Shown: piece after piece, positions 8,291 to 18,500 of the stretch
Position numbering within the stretch: position 1 is the first letter of the stretch
Layout: the number at the start of each line of letters is the position of its first letter
Assembly (NCBI RefSeq): GCF_004349145.1
Contig: NZ_SMFO01000011.1
Span: forward strand, 55,449 to 119,448
DNA from: Flavobacterium hiemivividum
Lineage (GTDB): Bacteria > Bacteroidota > Bacteroidia > Flavobacteriales > Flavobacteriaceae
Length of the DNA stretch: 64,000 nt
Reading direction: 5' to 3'
Program-made: the position numbers and the translations under genes
The notes under the pieces: generated by a model
Databases searched by the model: none
Told to the model about the DNA's origin: nothing
Seen by the model: only the letters and a program-made list of their open reading frames with translations

Positions 8291-8725
8291 TTACTGTTGT
8301 AGTAGTTTTTCTTGTGGCTCTTTATTGGATAAGTAATCTAACATAGAGATTGTTATGGGTTTGGCTAAGAAATCAATAACCATAGGATAATTTTTTGCTT
8401 TTTCTAAGTCTTCTGGGTCAATTGTTGACGAAAGGATAACGACTTTTGTGCTGGTATTAAAGTCAGAATAATCATCACTCATGAAACAATCCAAAAATTC
8501 CCAGCCGCCCATTACGGGCATGTTTAGGTCTAAAAAGATTAATTGAGGTTGTTTTTTAAGATTAGAACCGGTTTCATTTAGTTTTATTGATTCAAAGTAC
8601 TGAAGCGCTTCTTCTCCGTTCTTGGCTGTAGCTATCTCGTTTGAAAAAGTAGTTTTACTAATCACTTTTTTGCATAACATTAGAGTTATTGGGTCGTCAT
8701 CAACACATAATATTAGGTCTAGCAT
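8291..8725 (-). CDS. Single-domain response regulator (Rcp1-like receiver)
   Basis: Stand-alone phosphoacceptor receiver domain of 144 residues without an output domain. It shows the acidic pocket DDDP (9-12), the phosphorylatable Asp66 in FLDLNMP, Ser99/Ser100 in ILSST and Lys122 in AKPIT. The insertion of about ten residues before the Asp strand and the 'GGWEFLD' helix are typical of the Rcp1-like group that pairs with PAS or phytochrome kinases. It is 8 bases downstream of a PAS histidine kinase gene on the same strand, which is its likely partner. A close paralogue with its own kinase lies at 24148-24537. Confidence 0.92.
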   Translation of the reverse strand: MLDLILCVDDDPITLMLCKKVISKTTFSNEIATAKNGEEALQYFESIKLNETGSNLKKQPQLIFLDLNMPVMGGWEFLDCFMSDDYSDFNTSTKVVILSSTIDPEDLEKAKNYPMVIDFLAKPITISMLDYLSNKEPQEKLLQQ

Positions 8726-8733
8726 AGTGTTAT

Positions 8734-10443
8734 TTAGTTTTTGAATGTTATGGTAAATGTAGTTCCTTTATTGACTTCGCTTTCGATATCAATAGTTCCT
8801 CCCATAGCTTCGACTTGTGATTTTACAAGGTAAAGTCCAAGTCCTTTGCTGTCTGGATAATTATGAAATCTTTGATAAAGTCCGAAAACTTTATCTCGAT
8901 TTCTTTCTAAATCAATTCCGATTCCGTTATCCTTAAAGGTAATTGTAGTTTGATTTTCTTTTTCCTGAGTGGATATCGATATATGTAGTGTTTTGTTTTC
9001 CGATTTGTATTTTATGGAATTTGTTAAAAGGTTTAATAAGATGCTCTCAATGTAAGATTTATTAATTTCTAATGTTTGAGCATTATCAAAATCAAGTTGT
9101 ATTATAGGTTGTGCTGTTTTGATTTGAAACGAAAGTTGGTTGAAGATGTTTTCAAAGACTTCTTTTAGTATTACTGTTTCTTTTTGGATAGAAGGACTGT
9201 CTTTTATATTCATAACCTTAGTAAGGTCGTTAATTGTGTCGTTTAGCAGTTGGGTTGATTTATTGAATCCTTGTAGGATTTCTTCTAGTTCAGGGTCGCT
9301 AACAGGGATGTCTTCGATTAGGTTTAAAAGTCCTGTTAGGTTAGACAAAGGTGCTCTAAGATTGTGTGAAGTGATGTATGAAAATTGTTTTAAATCCTTA
9401 TTATTTTGAGTCAATTCTCGGATCAGTTGTTCTTTTTCTTTTTCCTGTTTCTTATCTTGGGTAACATCTCGTTGTATTGATACCCAGTGAGACAATTCGT
9501 TCTCGGCATTATAAATTGGAATCATAGAGAAACGAACCCAATATTCTTCTTGGTTTTTTTTATAACTAATCGTTTCGATGATGCATTCTTCCTTGTTTTT
9601 CAAGGCGGTAATTAATTTTTCGTATTCTTGTTTGTCAGAATTTGGTCCAATGAAGATATCTGGTGTTTTCCCTATTACATCATCAGCATGGTACCCTGAC
9701 ATGTTTGAGAAAGCTGGATTTACATAAACTATTTTTGGAATTCCAATGCTTTTCGAGTCTGCTTCGATAATGATTATTGAATCTTTGGTTTGTATAATTA
9801 CGGTTTCTAAAAGCTTAAGTCGTAGTTCTTCTTCTTTTTGTTTTGTTACATCTTGAATGGCTCCAATCATTCTAATCGCTTTGCCACTTTCGTCTTTTAG
9901 AAGAAAACCTCTATCTAGAACATACTTATAGGAATTATCGGCGCATTTAAAACGGTATTCATCTTGCCAGTTATCTGTTTTTTGTTCGATAAAAGAATAT
10001 AGTTTAATGGACATTTTTATACTATCCTCAGGATGTATGTTTTCAAACCACCATTTTGAACTGTCTCCTACTTGATCTTGATCGTAGCCAAAAACAGTTT
10101 TTATTCCTTTGTTCCAAAGAAGATTGTCTTCTTGTATTTTCCAGTCCCAAATGGTGTCACTAGTAGCTTTGGCAACAATATCGTATTTGTCATTAGATTC
10201 TTTAATTTCCTTGTTTGTTTTCTTTAGGTGTTCGAAAATTATTTTGTTTTTATTAAAGTTGTCAGATAGTATATATCTAAAAGTTATAGCGGTAAGAAAA
10301 ACTAAAACAAGGTCTTTTGAGAAGTTGTAAAATGGGTAGTTGGTTAAATAATAGTATTTTATGGATAATTTGTAAAAAACAATAGCCATGAATACCGCTA
10401 TAAGGATATAAATAATCGTTAACTGGTTGACTTTGCTTTTCAT
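8734..10443 (-). CDS. PAS-domain sensor histidine kinase with two N-terminal membrane segments
   Basis: The 569-residue protein has two hydrophobic helices (about 8-25 and 45-60), a short linker, PAS-PAC domain 1 (about 85-202, with WDWKIQEDNLLWNKG), PAS-PAC domain 2 (about 212-332, with GYHADDVIGKTPDIFIGP), a short coiled coil, and a HisKA-like segment with His360 in ITSHNLRAPLSN. The HATPase domain follows (N box around ILLNLLTNSIKYKS, DNGIGIDLERN, and GLGLYLVK). PAS domain 2 is of the flavin/LOV-like 'SGY..DDVIGK' sequence type but lacks the conserved NCRFLQ cysteine motif, so light sensing is not indicated. It is followed after 8 bases by its receiver gene, forming a two-gene unit. Confidence 0.92.
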   Translation of the reverse strand: MKSKVNQLTIIYILIAVFMAIVFYKLSIKYYYLTNYPFYNFSKDLVLVFLTAITFRYILSDNFNKNKIIFEHLKKTNKEIKESNDKYDIVAKATSDTIWDWKIQEDNLLWNKGIKTVFGYDQDQVGDSSKWWFENIHPEDSIKMSIKLYSFIEQKTDNWQDEYRFKCADNSYKYVLDRGFLLKDESGKAIRMIGAIQDVTKQKEEELRLKLLETVIIQTKDSIIIIEADSKSIGIPKIVYVNPAFSNMSGYHADDVIGKTPDIFIGPNSDKQEYEKLITALKNKEECIIETISYKKNQEEYWVRFSMIPIYNAENELSHWVSIQRDVTQDKKQEKEKEQLIRELTQNNKDLKQFSYITSHNLRAPLSNLTGLLNLIEDIPVSDPELEEILQGFNKSTQLLNDTINDLTKVMNIKDSPSIQKETVILKEVFENIFNQLSFQIKTAQPIIQLDFDNAQTLEINKSYIESILLNLLTNSIKYKSENKTLHISISTQEKENQTTITFKDNGIGIDLERNRDKVFGLYQRFHNYPDSKGLGLYLVKSQVEAMGGTIDIESEVNKGTTFTITFKN

Positions 10444-10554
10444 TACTCAAATGTAATTAATTATAATGAAATATAAAATACTTACATAAACTAATTATTT
10501 GGGTTGTTTTTAATAGTTAATACGTTAATAGTATGGAAACTATTACAGGAATAG

Positions 10555-10583
10555 TTGTTATATCAAAATAAAGTGTACCTTTG
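10555..10583 (+). promoter_or_regulatory. Promoter of typA
   Basis: TTG at 10555-10557, an 18-base spacer and TACCTTTG at 10576-10583 match the Bacteroidota consensus. The ATG of typA is 19 bases downstream of the -7 element, giving a short leader. Confidence 0.7.
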
Positions 10584-10602
10584 CACCCATTAAAAAACAC
10601 AG

Positions 10603-12399
10603 ATGGAATCTATAAGAAATATTGCAATTATTGCCCACGTCGATCACGGTAAAACAACTTTGGTTGATAAAATTATGTATCACTGTCAGTTATTTCGTGA
10701 CAACGAAAACACAGGTGACTTAATCCTTGATAACAACGACTTAGAGCGTGAAAGAGGTATTACTATTACATCTAAGAATGTATCTGTTCAATACAAAGGA
10801 ACAAAAATCAACATTATTGACACTCCTGGTCACGCCGATTTTGGTGGAGAGGTGGAGCGTGTATTGAATATGGCTGATGGTGTTTGTTTGTTAGTTGATG
10901 CCTTTGAAGGTCCAATGCCACAAACTCGTTTTGTATTACAAAAAGCTATCGATTTAGGATTGAAACCTTGCGTTGTTATAAACAAGGTAGATAAAGAAAA
11001 CTGTACTCCTGAAGAAGTTCACGAAAAAGTTTTTGACTTAATGTTTGAATTAGGTGCTAAAGAATGGCAGTTGGATTTTCCAACAGTTTACGGTTCTGCA
11101 AAAAACAACTGGATGTCTGATCATTGGGAAAACGTAACGGATAATGTGGAAGCATTATTGGATATGGTTATCGAAAATGTACCAGCTCCTAAAGTTTCTG
11201 AAGGAACGCCACAAATGTTAATTACATCTTTAGATTTCTCTGCTTTTACAGGACGTATCGCCATTGGTCGTTTGGAAAGAGGTGTATTGAGAGAAGGTAT
11301 GGCAATTTCATTAGTAAAAAGAGACGGTACTATATCTAAATCTCGTATTAAAGAACTACATACTTTTGAAGGTCTTGGTCGTAAAAAAGTAACAGAAGTA
11401 ATTGCTGGAGATATTTGCGCAATCATTGGTGTTGAAGGTTTCGAAATTGGTGATACAATCGCTGATTCTGAAAATCCAGAAGGTTTAGCTTCAATCGCTA
11501 TTGATGAGCCAACGATGAGTATGTTATTTACTATTAATGACTCTCCATTCTTTGGTAAAGAAGGTAAATTTGTAACTTCTCGTCATATTCGTGAAAGATT
11601 AACAAAAGAATTAGAGAAAAATTTGGCCATGAAAATGGGTGAAACTGATTCTGCTGATAAATTTATGGTTTTTGGTCGTGGTGTACTTCACTTGTCTGTT
11701 CTTATTGAAACAATGAGAAGAGAAGGATATGAGTTACAAATCGGTCAACCACAAGTTATCATCAAAGAAATTGATGGTAAAAAATGTGAGCCAATTGAGG
11801 AGCTAACAATCGATTTACCAGAAACACTTTCTGGAAGAGCGGTAGAGTTTGTTACTATGCGTAAAGGTGAAATGTTAAGCATGGAAACTAAAGGAGAACG
11901 TATGATTGTAAAATTCAACATTCCATCACGTGGAATTATTGGATTGCGTAATCAATTGCTTACAGCTACTGCTGGTGAGGCTATTATGGCGCACCGTTTT
12001 ATTGGATATGAGCCTTACAAAGGAGAAATTGCTGGACGTAACAAAGGTTCATTAATTTCTATGGAAAAAGGAAAAGCAATTCCTTATTCTATCGATAAAT
12101 TACAAGATCGTGGTAAGTTTTTTGTTGAACCAAATGCTGAAATCTACGAAGGTCAGGTAATTGGTGAAAACTCTCGTGCTGATGATATGTGTGTAAACGT
12201 AACTAAAGAGAAAAAACAATCTAACGTTCGTTCTTCTGGAAATGATGAAAAAGCGAGAATTATCCCGCCAATCATTTTCTCTCTTGAAGAAGCTTTAGAA
12301 TACATTCAAAAAGATGAATATGTTGAGGTAACTCCAAAATCGATTCGTTTGAGAAAAATATATTTGACTGAAACTGATAGAAAAAGATTTAAAATCTAA
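10603..12399 (+). CDS. typA: Ribosome-associated translational GTPase TypA/BipA
   Basis: EF-G-like GTPase that binds the 70S ribosome and supports ribosome assembly and stress growth. The 598-residue length is normal. GTPase motifs: G1 AHVDHGKTT (11-19), the RERGITI switch, G3 [10 protein letters not shown] and G4 NKVDK. Domain II follows, then the EF-G domain III/V-like parts and the TypA-specific C-terminal domain ([20 protein letters not shown], ending in [16 protein letters not shown]). The consensus promoter lies just upstream and a good terminator follows. Confidence 0.97.
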   Translation: MESIRNIAIIAHVDHGKTTLVDKIMYHCQLFRDNENTGDLILDNNDLERERGITITSKNVSVQYKGTKINIIDTPGHADFGGEVERVLNMADGVCLLVDAFEGPMPQTRFVLQKAIDLGLKPCVVINKVDKENCTPEEVHEKVFDLMFELGAKEWQLDFPTVYGSAKNNWMSDHWENVTDNVEALLDMVIENVPAPKVSEGTPQMLITSLDFSAFTGRIAIGRLERGVLREGMAISLVKRDGTISKSRIKELHTFEGLGRKKVTEVIAGDICAIIGVEGFEIGDTIADSENPEGLASIAIDEPTMSMLFTINDSPFFGKEGKFVTSRHIRERLTKELEKNLAMKMGETDSADKFMVFGRGVLHLSVLIETMRREGYELQIGQPQVIIKEIDGKKCEPIEELTIDLPETLSGRAVEFVTMRKGEMLSMETKGERMIVKFNIPSRGIIGLRNQLLTATAGEAIMAHRFIGYEPYKGEIAGRNKGSLISMEKGKAIPYSIDKLQDRGKFFVEPNAEIYEGQVIGENSRADDMCVNVTKEKKQSNVRSSGNDEKARIIPPIIFSLEEALEYIQKDEYVEVTPKSIRLRKIYLTETDRKRFKI

Positions 12400-12420
12400 T
12401 TCATCGTTTATACTATATAG

Positions 12421-12457
12421 AAACCCATTCATTAATTTGAATGGGTTTCTTGTTTTT
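12421..12457 (+). terminator. Rho-independent terminator of typA
   Basis: AAACCCATTCA and TGAATGGGTTT form a perfect 11-bp stem with a six-base loop, followed by the T-rich CTTGTTTTT. It lies 21 bases after the typA stop. Confidence 0.8.
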
Positions 12458-12492
12458 AGGATTAATGCTAGATTTTATTTTTAAAGATAGAC

Positions 12493-12557
12493 TTGTGCTT
12501 TACGGTTGCGTGAGGGATAGAAACTGGCTACCGAAGTAGCGTGGATAGCCCGACAGC
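12493..12557. repeat. Degenerate flavobacterial intergenic repeat element
   Basis: The stretch contains GCGTGAGGGATAGAAAC near its start and GTGGATAGCCCGAC near its end. These two phrases usually bracket dispersed palindromic intergenic repeats in Flavobacterium genomes. Between them lies a short inverted repeat (GGCTAC / GTAGC). It is non-coding, and no second full copy is present in the window, so the assignment rests on recollection of the phrase. Confidence 0.4.
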
Positions 12558-12608
12558 ATAAATAAAAAGGCCTATTCACGATTATTGTGAGTTGGCCCTT
12601 TTATTTAT
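12558..12608. terminator. Long hairpin, bidirectional terminator between convergent genes
   Basis: ATAAATAAAAAGGCC and GGCCCTTTTATTTAT pair around an inner TCAC/GTGA stem. The A/T-rich outer arms give U-tracts on both strands. It separates typA (plus) from the T9SS protein gene (minus, stop at 12630). Confidence 0.7.
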
Positions 12609-12629
12609 GGTGGCACGCCCAAATGGTTT

Positions 12630-15455
12630 TTATCTTTTTAAGCTAAAATGGCCTTTTGCTTCTCTTCCATCTTCTAGAAACAACGTAAACCAATAATCAT
12701 CGCTAGGTAAAGGTAATTTGTGATACATGCCGTCCCATCCTAAACCTAAAGGATTTAATTGTTTTATGAATTTTCCATATCGGTCATAAATATATAATCT
12801 CGTATTTTTATGGAGTGTGACGTCTATTCCTTTTAGATTCCAAGTATCATTGTAGCCGTCATTGTTTGGCGTAAAGAAACTTGGCGCTTCTAGAATTACA
12901 ATACTCTTATTAACGCTGCCGCAACCATCTTTGTTTTCAACAATTAACTCATGTATTCCTCCAGGTACATATTCGAATAAATTCGAATCTTGAAAACCAG
13001 TAGTAGTACCGTTTTGATAGTTAATCATATACCTATAGTTGTTGGGGTTTTCTAGGTCAACTGTTACATTGTTATTAGTATTTAGATCTTTAATAATGAT
13101 GTTATTTAATTTTGCTAAATAAGATTTAGTTACAATAAATGTCCTAGTTGTGCTGCAGCCGTTATTGTTAGTTATAGTTGCAGTATATTGCCCTTCTTTT
13201 GAAACTATAATTGAGGAAGTTTCTTCATTAGTAGACCATAGGTATTCGTAATTACTTTTCAACTCAGGGAATTGTATGTCTGAATCTAATTCAACGGAGG
13301 GATTTTCTCCTTCACAGAGTGTTATATTTTCTAATTGTGTCAGGTTTGGAATTGGATCAACGACTAACTCAAATTTACCTATTCCATAGCAGCCGTCATT
13401 ATTTTCAGCCCTTATATATAATGTTGATGTATTTGATTCGTACATTGGTGTAACCTCATTAGTGCCATTAAAGGAGTCGTTTTGGGTAGCATAAAAATAC
13501 AATCGCACATCTGACGGTAGATTGAATTCTAATGAAATATCGTTCTTTTTTCTATCTAGATTAAATATTGCTTTTCCAGCTTCTACTTCACATTCATGTA
13601 AGGGTTCTGGAAGTAGCGTATAATTTTTATTAGCGTGTAAAATTACTTCAGTAACGGTATAACAGGAGGAGCCTGGTTGCGTAACTTTTGCAAAAACGGT
13701 TTCGTCAAGAGTTGTGTTTCGATACAGATTATTTAATGAGTTTATATTCGAAATATCGTCATGTGCATCTTGTATATTCTTGTAATAGAAGATGTCATAG
13801 TCGTTGTTTCCCAGAGCAATTGGGTTGTCTGCCAGTTGTAAATTGAAAGTTGCAAAACCATCAGTGGAATTACTATCTTGAGCATCACATTGAGTTAATT
13901 TGTAAGGTGTCGCTATAATTTTGGGTATTTCATAAATTGTAATCGTTTTTTCTATAGGGTCCTTAATTTCGCCGTTAACTGTTTTTATCAATGTTACTTT
14001 ATAATCGCCTATGGCTGCGTAGATATGATAAGCATCCTTATCGGTTGAGCTTGTTCCATCTCCAAAATCCCACACAACTGAATCAATTGCTTCTGCTGTA
14101 TTGATGGAAAAATGGGTTGAATCTCCTAGGCAATTAAACTCATACTCAAATGTAAAAAGAAATAGTGAGGTAATAAAAGGAGGTAAGCCTAGTCTTGAAA
14201 GCCTTACTTTTAAATCTATTGCGTTTTGTCTATAGTTACTGCTTGTTCCGTCTAAATCTGGATTGTTTATCACCGATAATTTATTTGAACCTTCAGCGGG
14301 ATGAAGATAACCAGCACGATATATTTTTTCATCAATAGCAAGCTGTAAAGCTCCTGCATTATAAGTTGAGTTATCAATTATGAGTTCAGAGGCAGGAATA
14401 TTGGAGCTATTTAAATTGTATTGAAGTAATAAACTTCCATCTGGGGTAGTACCATCTGGCTTATATTTATTTGTAGTTACATATAATTTTTTAGTTTTTG
14501 AGGAAAATTCTACACCATAAGGATTTGCTTTAGTTAATAATGTTACTTCGTTACTAACCGTTCCATTTGCGGAATTAAAATCAAAGAGTACCACATTTCC
14601 TGTATTATAAACTGGTAGATTAGTTTTTGGATTTTTTTCATTTATCCTTCTTGAAGCAGTATTTGCTATTGCAATTTTTTTACCATTAGGGGACGCTTTT
14701 AGATAGCCAATTGCATTAGCCGTAGCTGTGACATAGCTGACAGTAGTAGGGTCTGGTTGATAGCCGCCAAGGGGAATATTAAGAGAGGTCGTTGTTTTTA
14801 TAGGGGTTTTGTCTACTCCTCGGGGACTTATTTTAAAGGAATAAAAATTATTTATAAAGTGTGTAATTACCCAAAACGAAATACCATCTCCGTGCTGTAC
14901 TGCAGTTACTTTCTCAGAGCATTGGTATTTAAGTTCTTCGCTATCATTAGGGTTATAGGTGATTAGGTGAATATTTTTTTCAGTATTAACAATGTCTCCA
15001 AGACCATTATTTAATCTCATATCTACTTGGGAATAATTTAAACCATGATTTGGAGGAGGGTCCAAGCTCGATTTAATACCACTAGGATATACTGGGAGCG
15101 GTTGATCGACTGTGAAAATGTAATAGATATATGGGTTTTTTGGTTTTGGAACGATTATCGCAGATTGTGTACTTGATTCGTTTCCCCATAACCCAATACC
15201 ATTAGGCATAACTTGATGGGTTTTATCATATACTTTTGATCCATCAGTATAAAAAAGCAAATTTCCATTTTTATCAGAAATACTTGAGCAACCTTCCTCT
15301 GTTACTAATTGTCCGTTAGTTAAAGCGACAGGGGCTCCCGAGTTAAAGTCTAAACCGGCGCCGTCTCCGAAATACCATATAGCAGCTTCACGTTGAGCGT
15401 ATAATGACGTAGATAAAACACTAATTAATATTCCACAAAATATTAATTTTTTCAT
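12630..15455 (-). CDS. Large secreted protein with PKD domain and T9SS type B sorting domain
   Basis: Predicted surface or secreted protein of 941 residues. A signal peptide (cleavage near SLYAQ, residue 20) is followed by an N-terminal WD/YVTN-like beta-propeller region (WYFGDGAGLDFNSG; repeated LFYTDG and YVTT strands, about 25-430). A PKD domain lies at about 450-505 (VVWDFGDGTSS), then Ig-like strands. The C-terminal domain from about 860 (FFTPNNDGYNDTWNLKG, YIYDRYGK, GHFSLKR) is the gliding-associated type B sorting signal for the type IX secretion system. Two similar proteins lie directly upstream on the same strand. The ligand or function is unknown; adhesion is inference. Confidence 0.85.
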   Translation of the reverse strand: MKKLIFCGILISVLSTSLYAQREAAIWYFGDGAGLDFNSGAPVALTNGQLVTEEGCSSISDKNGNLLFYTDGSKVYDKTHQVMPNGIGLWGNESSTQSAIIVPKPKNPYIYYIFTVDQPLPVYPSGIKSSLDPPPNHGLNYSQVDMRLNNGLGDIVNTEKNIHLITYNPNDSEELKYQCSEKVTAVQHGDGISFWVITHFINNFYSFKISPRGVDKTPIKTTTSLNIPLGGYQPDPTTVSYVTATANAIGYLKASPNGKKIAIANTASRRINEKNPKTNLPVYNTGNVVLFDFNSANGTVSNEVTLLTKANPYGVEFSSKTKKLYVTTNKYKPDGTTPDGSLLLQYNLNSSNIPASELIIDNSTYNAGALQLAIDEKIYRAGYLHPAEGSNKLSVINNPDLDGTSSNYRQNAIDLKVRLSRLGLPPFITSLFLFTFEYEFNCLGDSTHFSINTAEAIDSVVWDFGDGTSSTDKDAYHIYAAIGDYKVTLIKTVNGEIKDPIEKTITIYEIPKIIATPYKLTQCDAQDSNSTDGFATFNLQLADNPIALGNNDYDIFYYKNIQDAHDDISNINSLNNLYRNTTLDETVFAKVTQPGSSCYTVTEVILHANKNYTLLPEPLHECEVEAGKAIFNLDRKKNDISLEFNLPSDVRLYFYATQNDSFNGTNEVTPMYESNTSTLYIRAENNDGCYGIGKFELVVDPIPNLTQLENITLCEGENPSVELDSDIQFPELKSNYEYLWSTNEETSSIIVSKEGQYTATITNNNGCSTTRTFIVTKSYLAKLNNIIIKDLNTNNNVTVDLENPNNYRYMINYQNGTTTGFQDSNLFEYVPGGIHELIVENKDGCGSVNKSIVILEAPSFFTPNNDGYNDTWNLKGIDVTLHKNTRLYIYDRYGKFIKQLNPLGLGWDGMYHKLPLPSDDYWFTLFLEDGREAKGHFSLKR

Positions 15456-15532
15456 AACTAAAATTTATTTAATAAAATTACAATATTATTTTAATAAATA
15501 AATTTTAAATACCTACTTATTAAGTAATTATC

Positions 15533-18500
15533 TTATCGTTTCAAGCTAAAATGGCCTTTTGCTTCTCTTCCATCTTCTAGCTTCACTGTGTACCAATAAT
15601 CGTCTGATGGTAACGGAAGTCCATTAAAAGTACCGTCCCAACCTTCAGTTGTTGGGATTAATTGCTTCAGTAATTTTCCATAGCGATCGTAGATGTAAAT
15701 TGTTGAATTTGTATTGAAATTTGCAGTTATTCCTTTTACATTCCAATAGTCGTTGTAACCGTCATTGTTAGGAGTAAAATACTTTGGAACACCAATCACT
15801 GATATGGTCTTAGTCACCGTTCCGCAACCATTTATATCATTTATATATACATCATGAATTCCGGCAGGAACATTATTAAAGAAATTGGAAGTTTGGAAAG
15901 GCCCCGAAGGTTCATCAATACTATATTCATATTGCCCTTGTCCGGTGACGTTTACTGTCACTGTATTTATAGTTGATAAATCTACAATATCAATATTTGA
16001 AATTTTTGCAACATCCGAAGCAGTAACTTTTATGTTTCTAGTTCTGCTACAACCTAAAAGGGTGCTTACTTTAACAGAATAATTACCCTCTACATTAACA
16101 TCTAATGTTGGACCTGTTTCGCCTAAATCGATACCATCCTTTGACCAAACGTAAGTGAAATCGCTTGTAGGTGATCCATCATTGATTCCTGCATCGAGTG
16201 TTACAAAAAAAGTAGGAAGATTAGAACATACTAGATTATCTTGCGTATGGTCTTTGTTAATATCTATATTTGGTTTTGGATTAACGGTAAGAATTACATG
16301 TGGGCCCAATCCATAGCAGGCATTGTCTAATGTACTTTCAACTCGAACCCATATTGTCTGTTGGTTTTTGTAGCCACTATTTCTATAATTGGTTGTATTA
16401 GTTATTTCGTTTGATTCAGCTAATGCATCGTCTTCGTTTTTATAATATTTTATTGAATATAAAGAGCTTGAACTAAGATAGTTTGTTTTAATTTCATCGG
16501 TTACAGCGCTAAAATCAAATGTAGCAACTCCATCTTTGTCATCATTTATCGCATCTAAGAAATCATCACATTCAGAAAAGGAATGGCTGAAACTAGCAGG
16601 AATTCTGGTAGTTGACACAATTAAATCTAATTGAGCGACGCTAAAACAACCATTAGTGTTTTCTACTCTTGCCCAGACCGAACCATTTGCGCTTGTATAA
16701 GCCTTTGGAGTTGTTATTAATAAAGAAGAATCTGCTGAATCTGCTCCAGTTAAAGTTTTGTAAAAAGTAAAAGTTTCATTAACTGAAATAAAACTGTTTT
16801 TTTCTGTTAAATTAAAGTCTGAAACACCATCGGCATCATCGTCGCATTGAACGATAGTTGTCGGGGAAACAGTAGGTAAAGTATAAACGATTAATGAAGT
16901 TTCGGCAGATGTAAGACCACAGCTATTCCCAATTTTACTTAGTTGAACACGGTATTTGTATCCATTCATGGTATTAGAAATACTTGTAAGTAATAATGTA
17001 TTTGTTGTAACTCCTGAGTAAGTTAAATCGTTTCTAAGGTCATTCCAGGTAGTTCCGTCAGTAGCTATCTGCCATAGATAGCTATTTCCACCATTATCAG
17101 TTACTGAAATTGCGGTATTTTGTAATTCGCAAGTTGGGAGCGCTTCTGGTTGAACAGTAATTTCTATTGGTGCAGCAATTATGTAATTGGGATTTGGAAT
17201 AGTGTAAGGAGCTCCAATAACAAGGCCATTTGCATTTGCGGTAAATGGACAACTTCCAAATCTTCCATCACCATCTGGATCTAGGAATCCTGCTTCAATA
17301 ACATCTAGGCACAAATCGCCATCGCTGTCTAAGTCACGGTAATTTTTAACACCATCTGAGTCTGTATCAGCAATCAAATAGTTAAGAATATTAGTGTCAA
17401 GCACGGTTTCTAAACTATCTGATAAACCATTGGTTCCAAATGAATTAGGTAAGCCGTCTATTCTTCCATCTAAATTAATATCTGCAGCATTTGAGCCAGA
17501 TTCTACTAAGTCAAAAATTCCGTCATTATCACTGTCTAAATCTAAATAATCAGGAATGCCATCGTTATCAGTATCGATTGGGGTAAAACCAGGTTCGAAA
17601 GCATTGTCTAATCCGTTTTTGTTTGTATCACTATTAGACCAACTAACAGAATTATTGGGTTGACCTTCGATCGTGTCAGGAATACCATCATTGTCACTGT
17701 CTGTGTCTAAATCGTCTGTGATGCCGTCGCCGTCAGTGTCCTTTGTAATTCTTTCTTTGAGAAGAAAAGTAGCTTTGTTTATATTTGTATCAGAAAGATT
17801 AGTGTGTACAAGTTCTACTTTTGTAGCAAGATAGGATTCGATTTTAAAAGTGCCTGCTCCAGCTGCAAGGGGAGTAGTTGCTTTTAATCTAAATCGTATT
17901 TCAAAAGAAGAAAATTCTGTAACGCCGCTTTCAAAAACCCCATCATAATTAGTATCTACTTCAAGTTGCCCGTCCGGGTCCGTAAGTGTAAGTGTTTGTG
18001 ATGGATCAACTCTTAAAATAAAATCACCTTCATTATTTAATAATTCACTTACGGGAGTTGTTTGTGTTGATGTATCAGCACTAATATATTCAAAACTTAT
18101 TGATCTTGGCTCTATAAAAGTTATACTATATGTGTTTGTTTTTGTAATCCCCAATGGAACTTCAGACACAAAACCAAAATTTGTTTTTCCAGTTATTATT
18201 CCTTCACCAATTATTGTACCATTGAAATTAGTTCCTAAAAGTGTATTAGTTTGGTTTATGAAATTAGAAGTTGACTCTACGGTATTTAGTATTCCATCAT
18301 TGTCTAGGTCTATATCAATGTTGTCGTTTACTCCATCTCCATCTGTATCGATAGGACAATCGCTAACTGGAATTCTATCGGACAATGTAGAACTACAATT
18401 TAAGATACTTCTTCTAACTTGATAGTAGCCAGCCTGAGTAGGGGGAAAACTGTCAGAGATGGCTCCAGGAATATCAGCACCATTAAAAATCCATTGAAAA

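Noticed and set aside
8734..10443. LOV-type photoreceptor reading of the second PAS domain
   Set aside because: The flavin-adduct motif NCRFLQ is absent, so light sensing is not supported.
10448..10455. TACATTTG box on the minus strand before the PAS kinase gene
   Set aside because: It sits only 5 bases from the kinase ATG, so transcription would start inside the gene.
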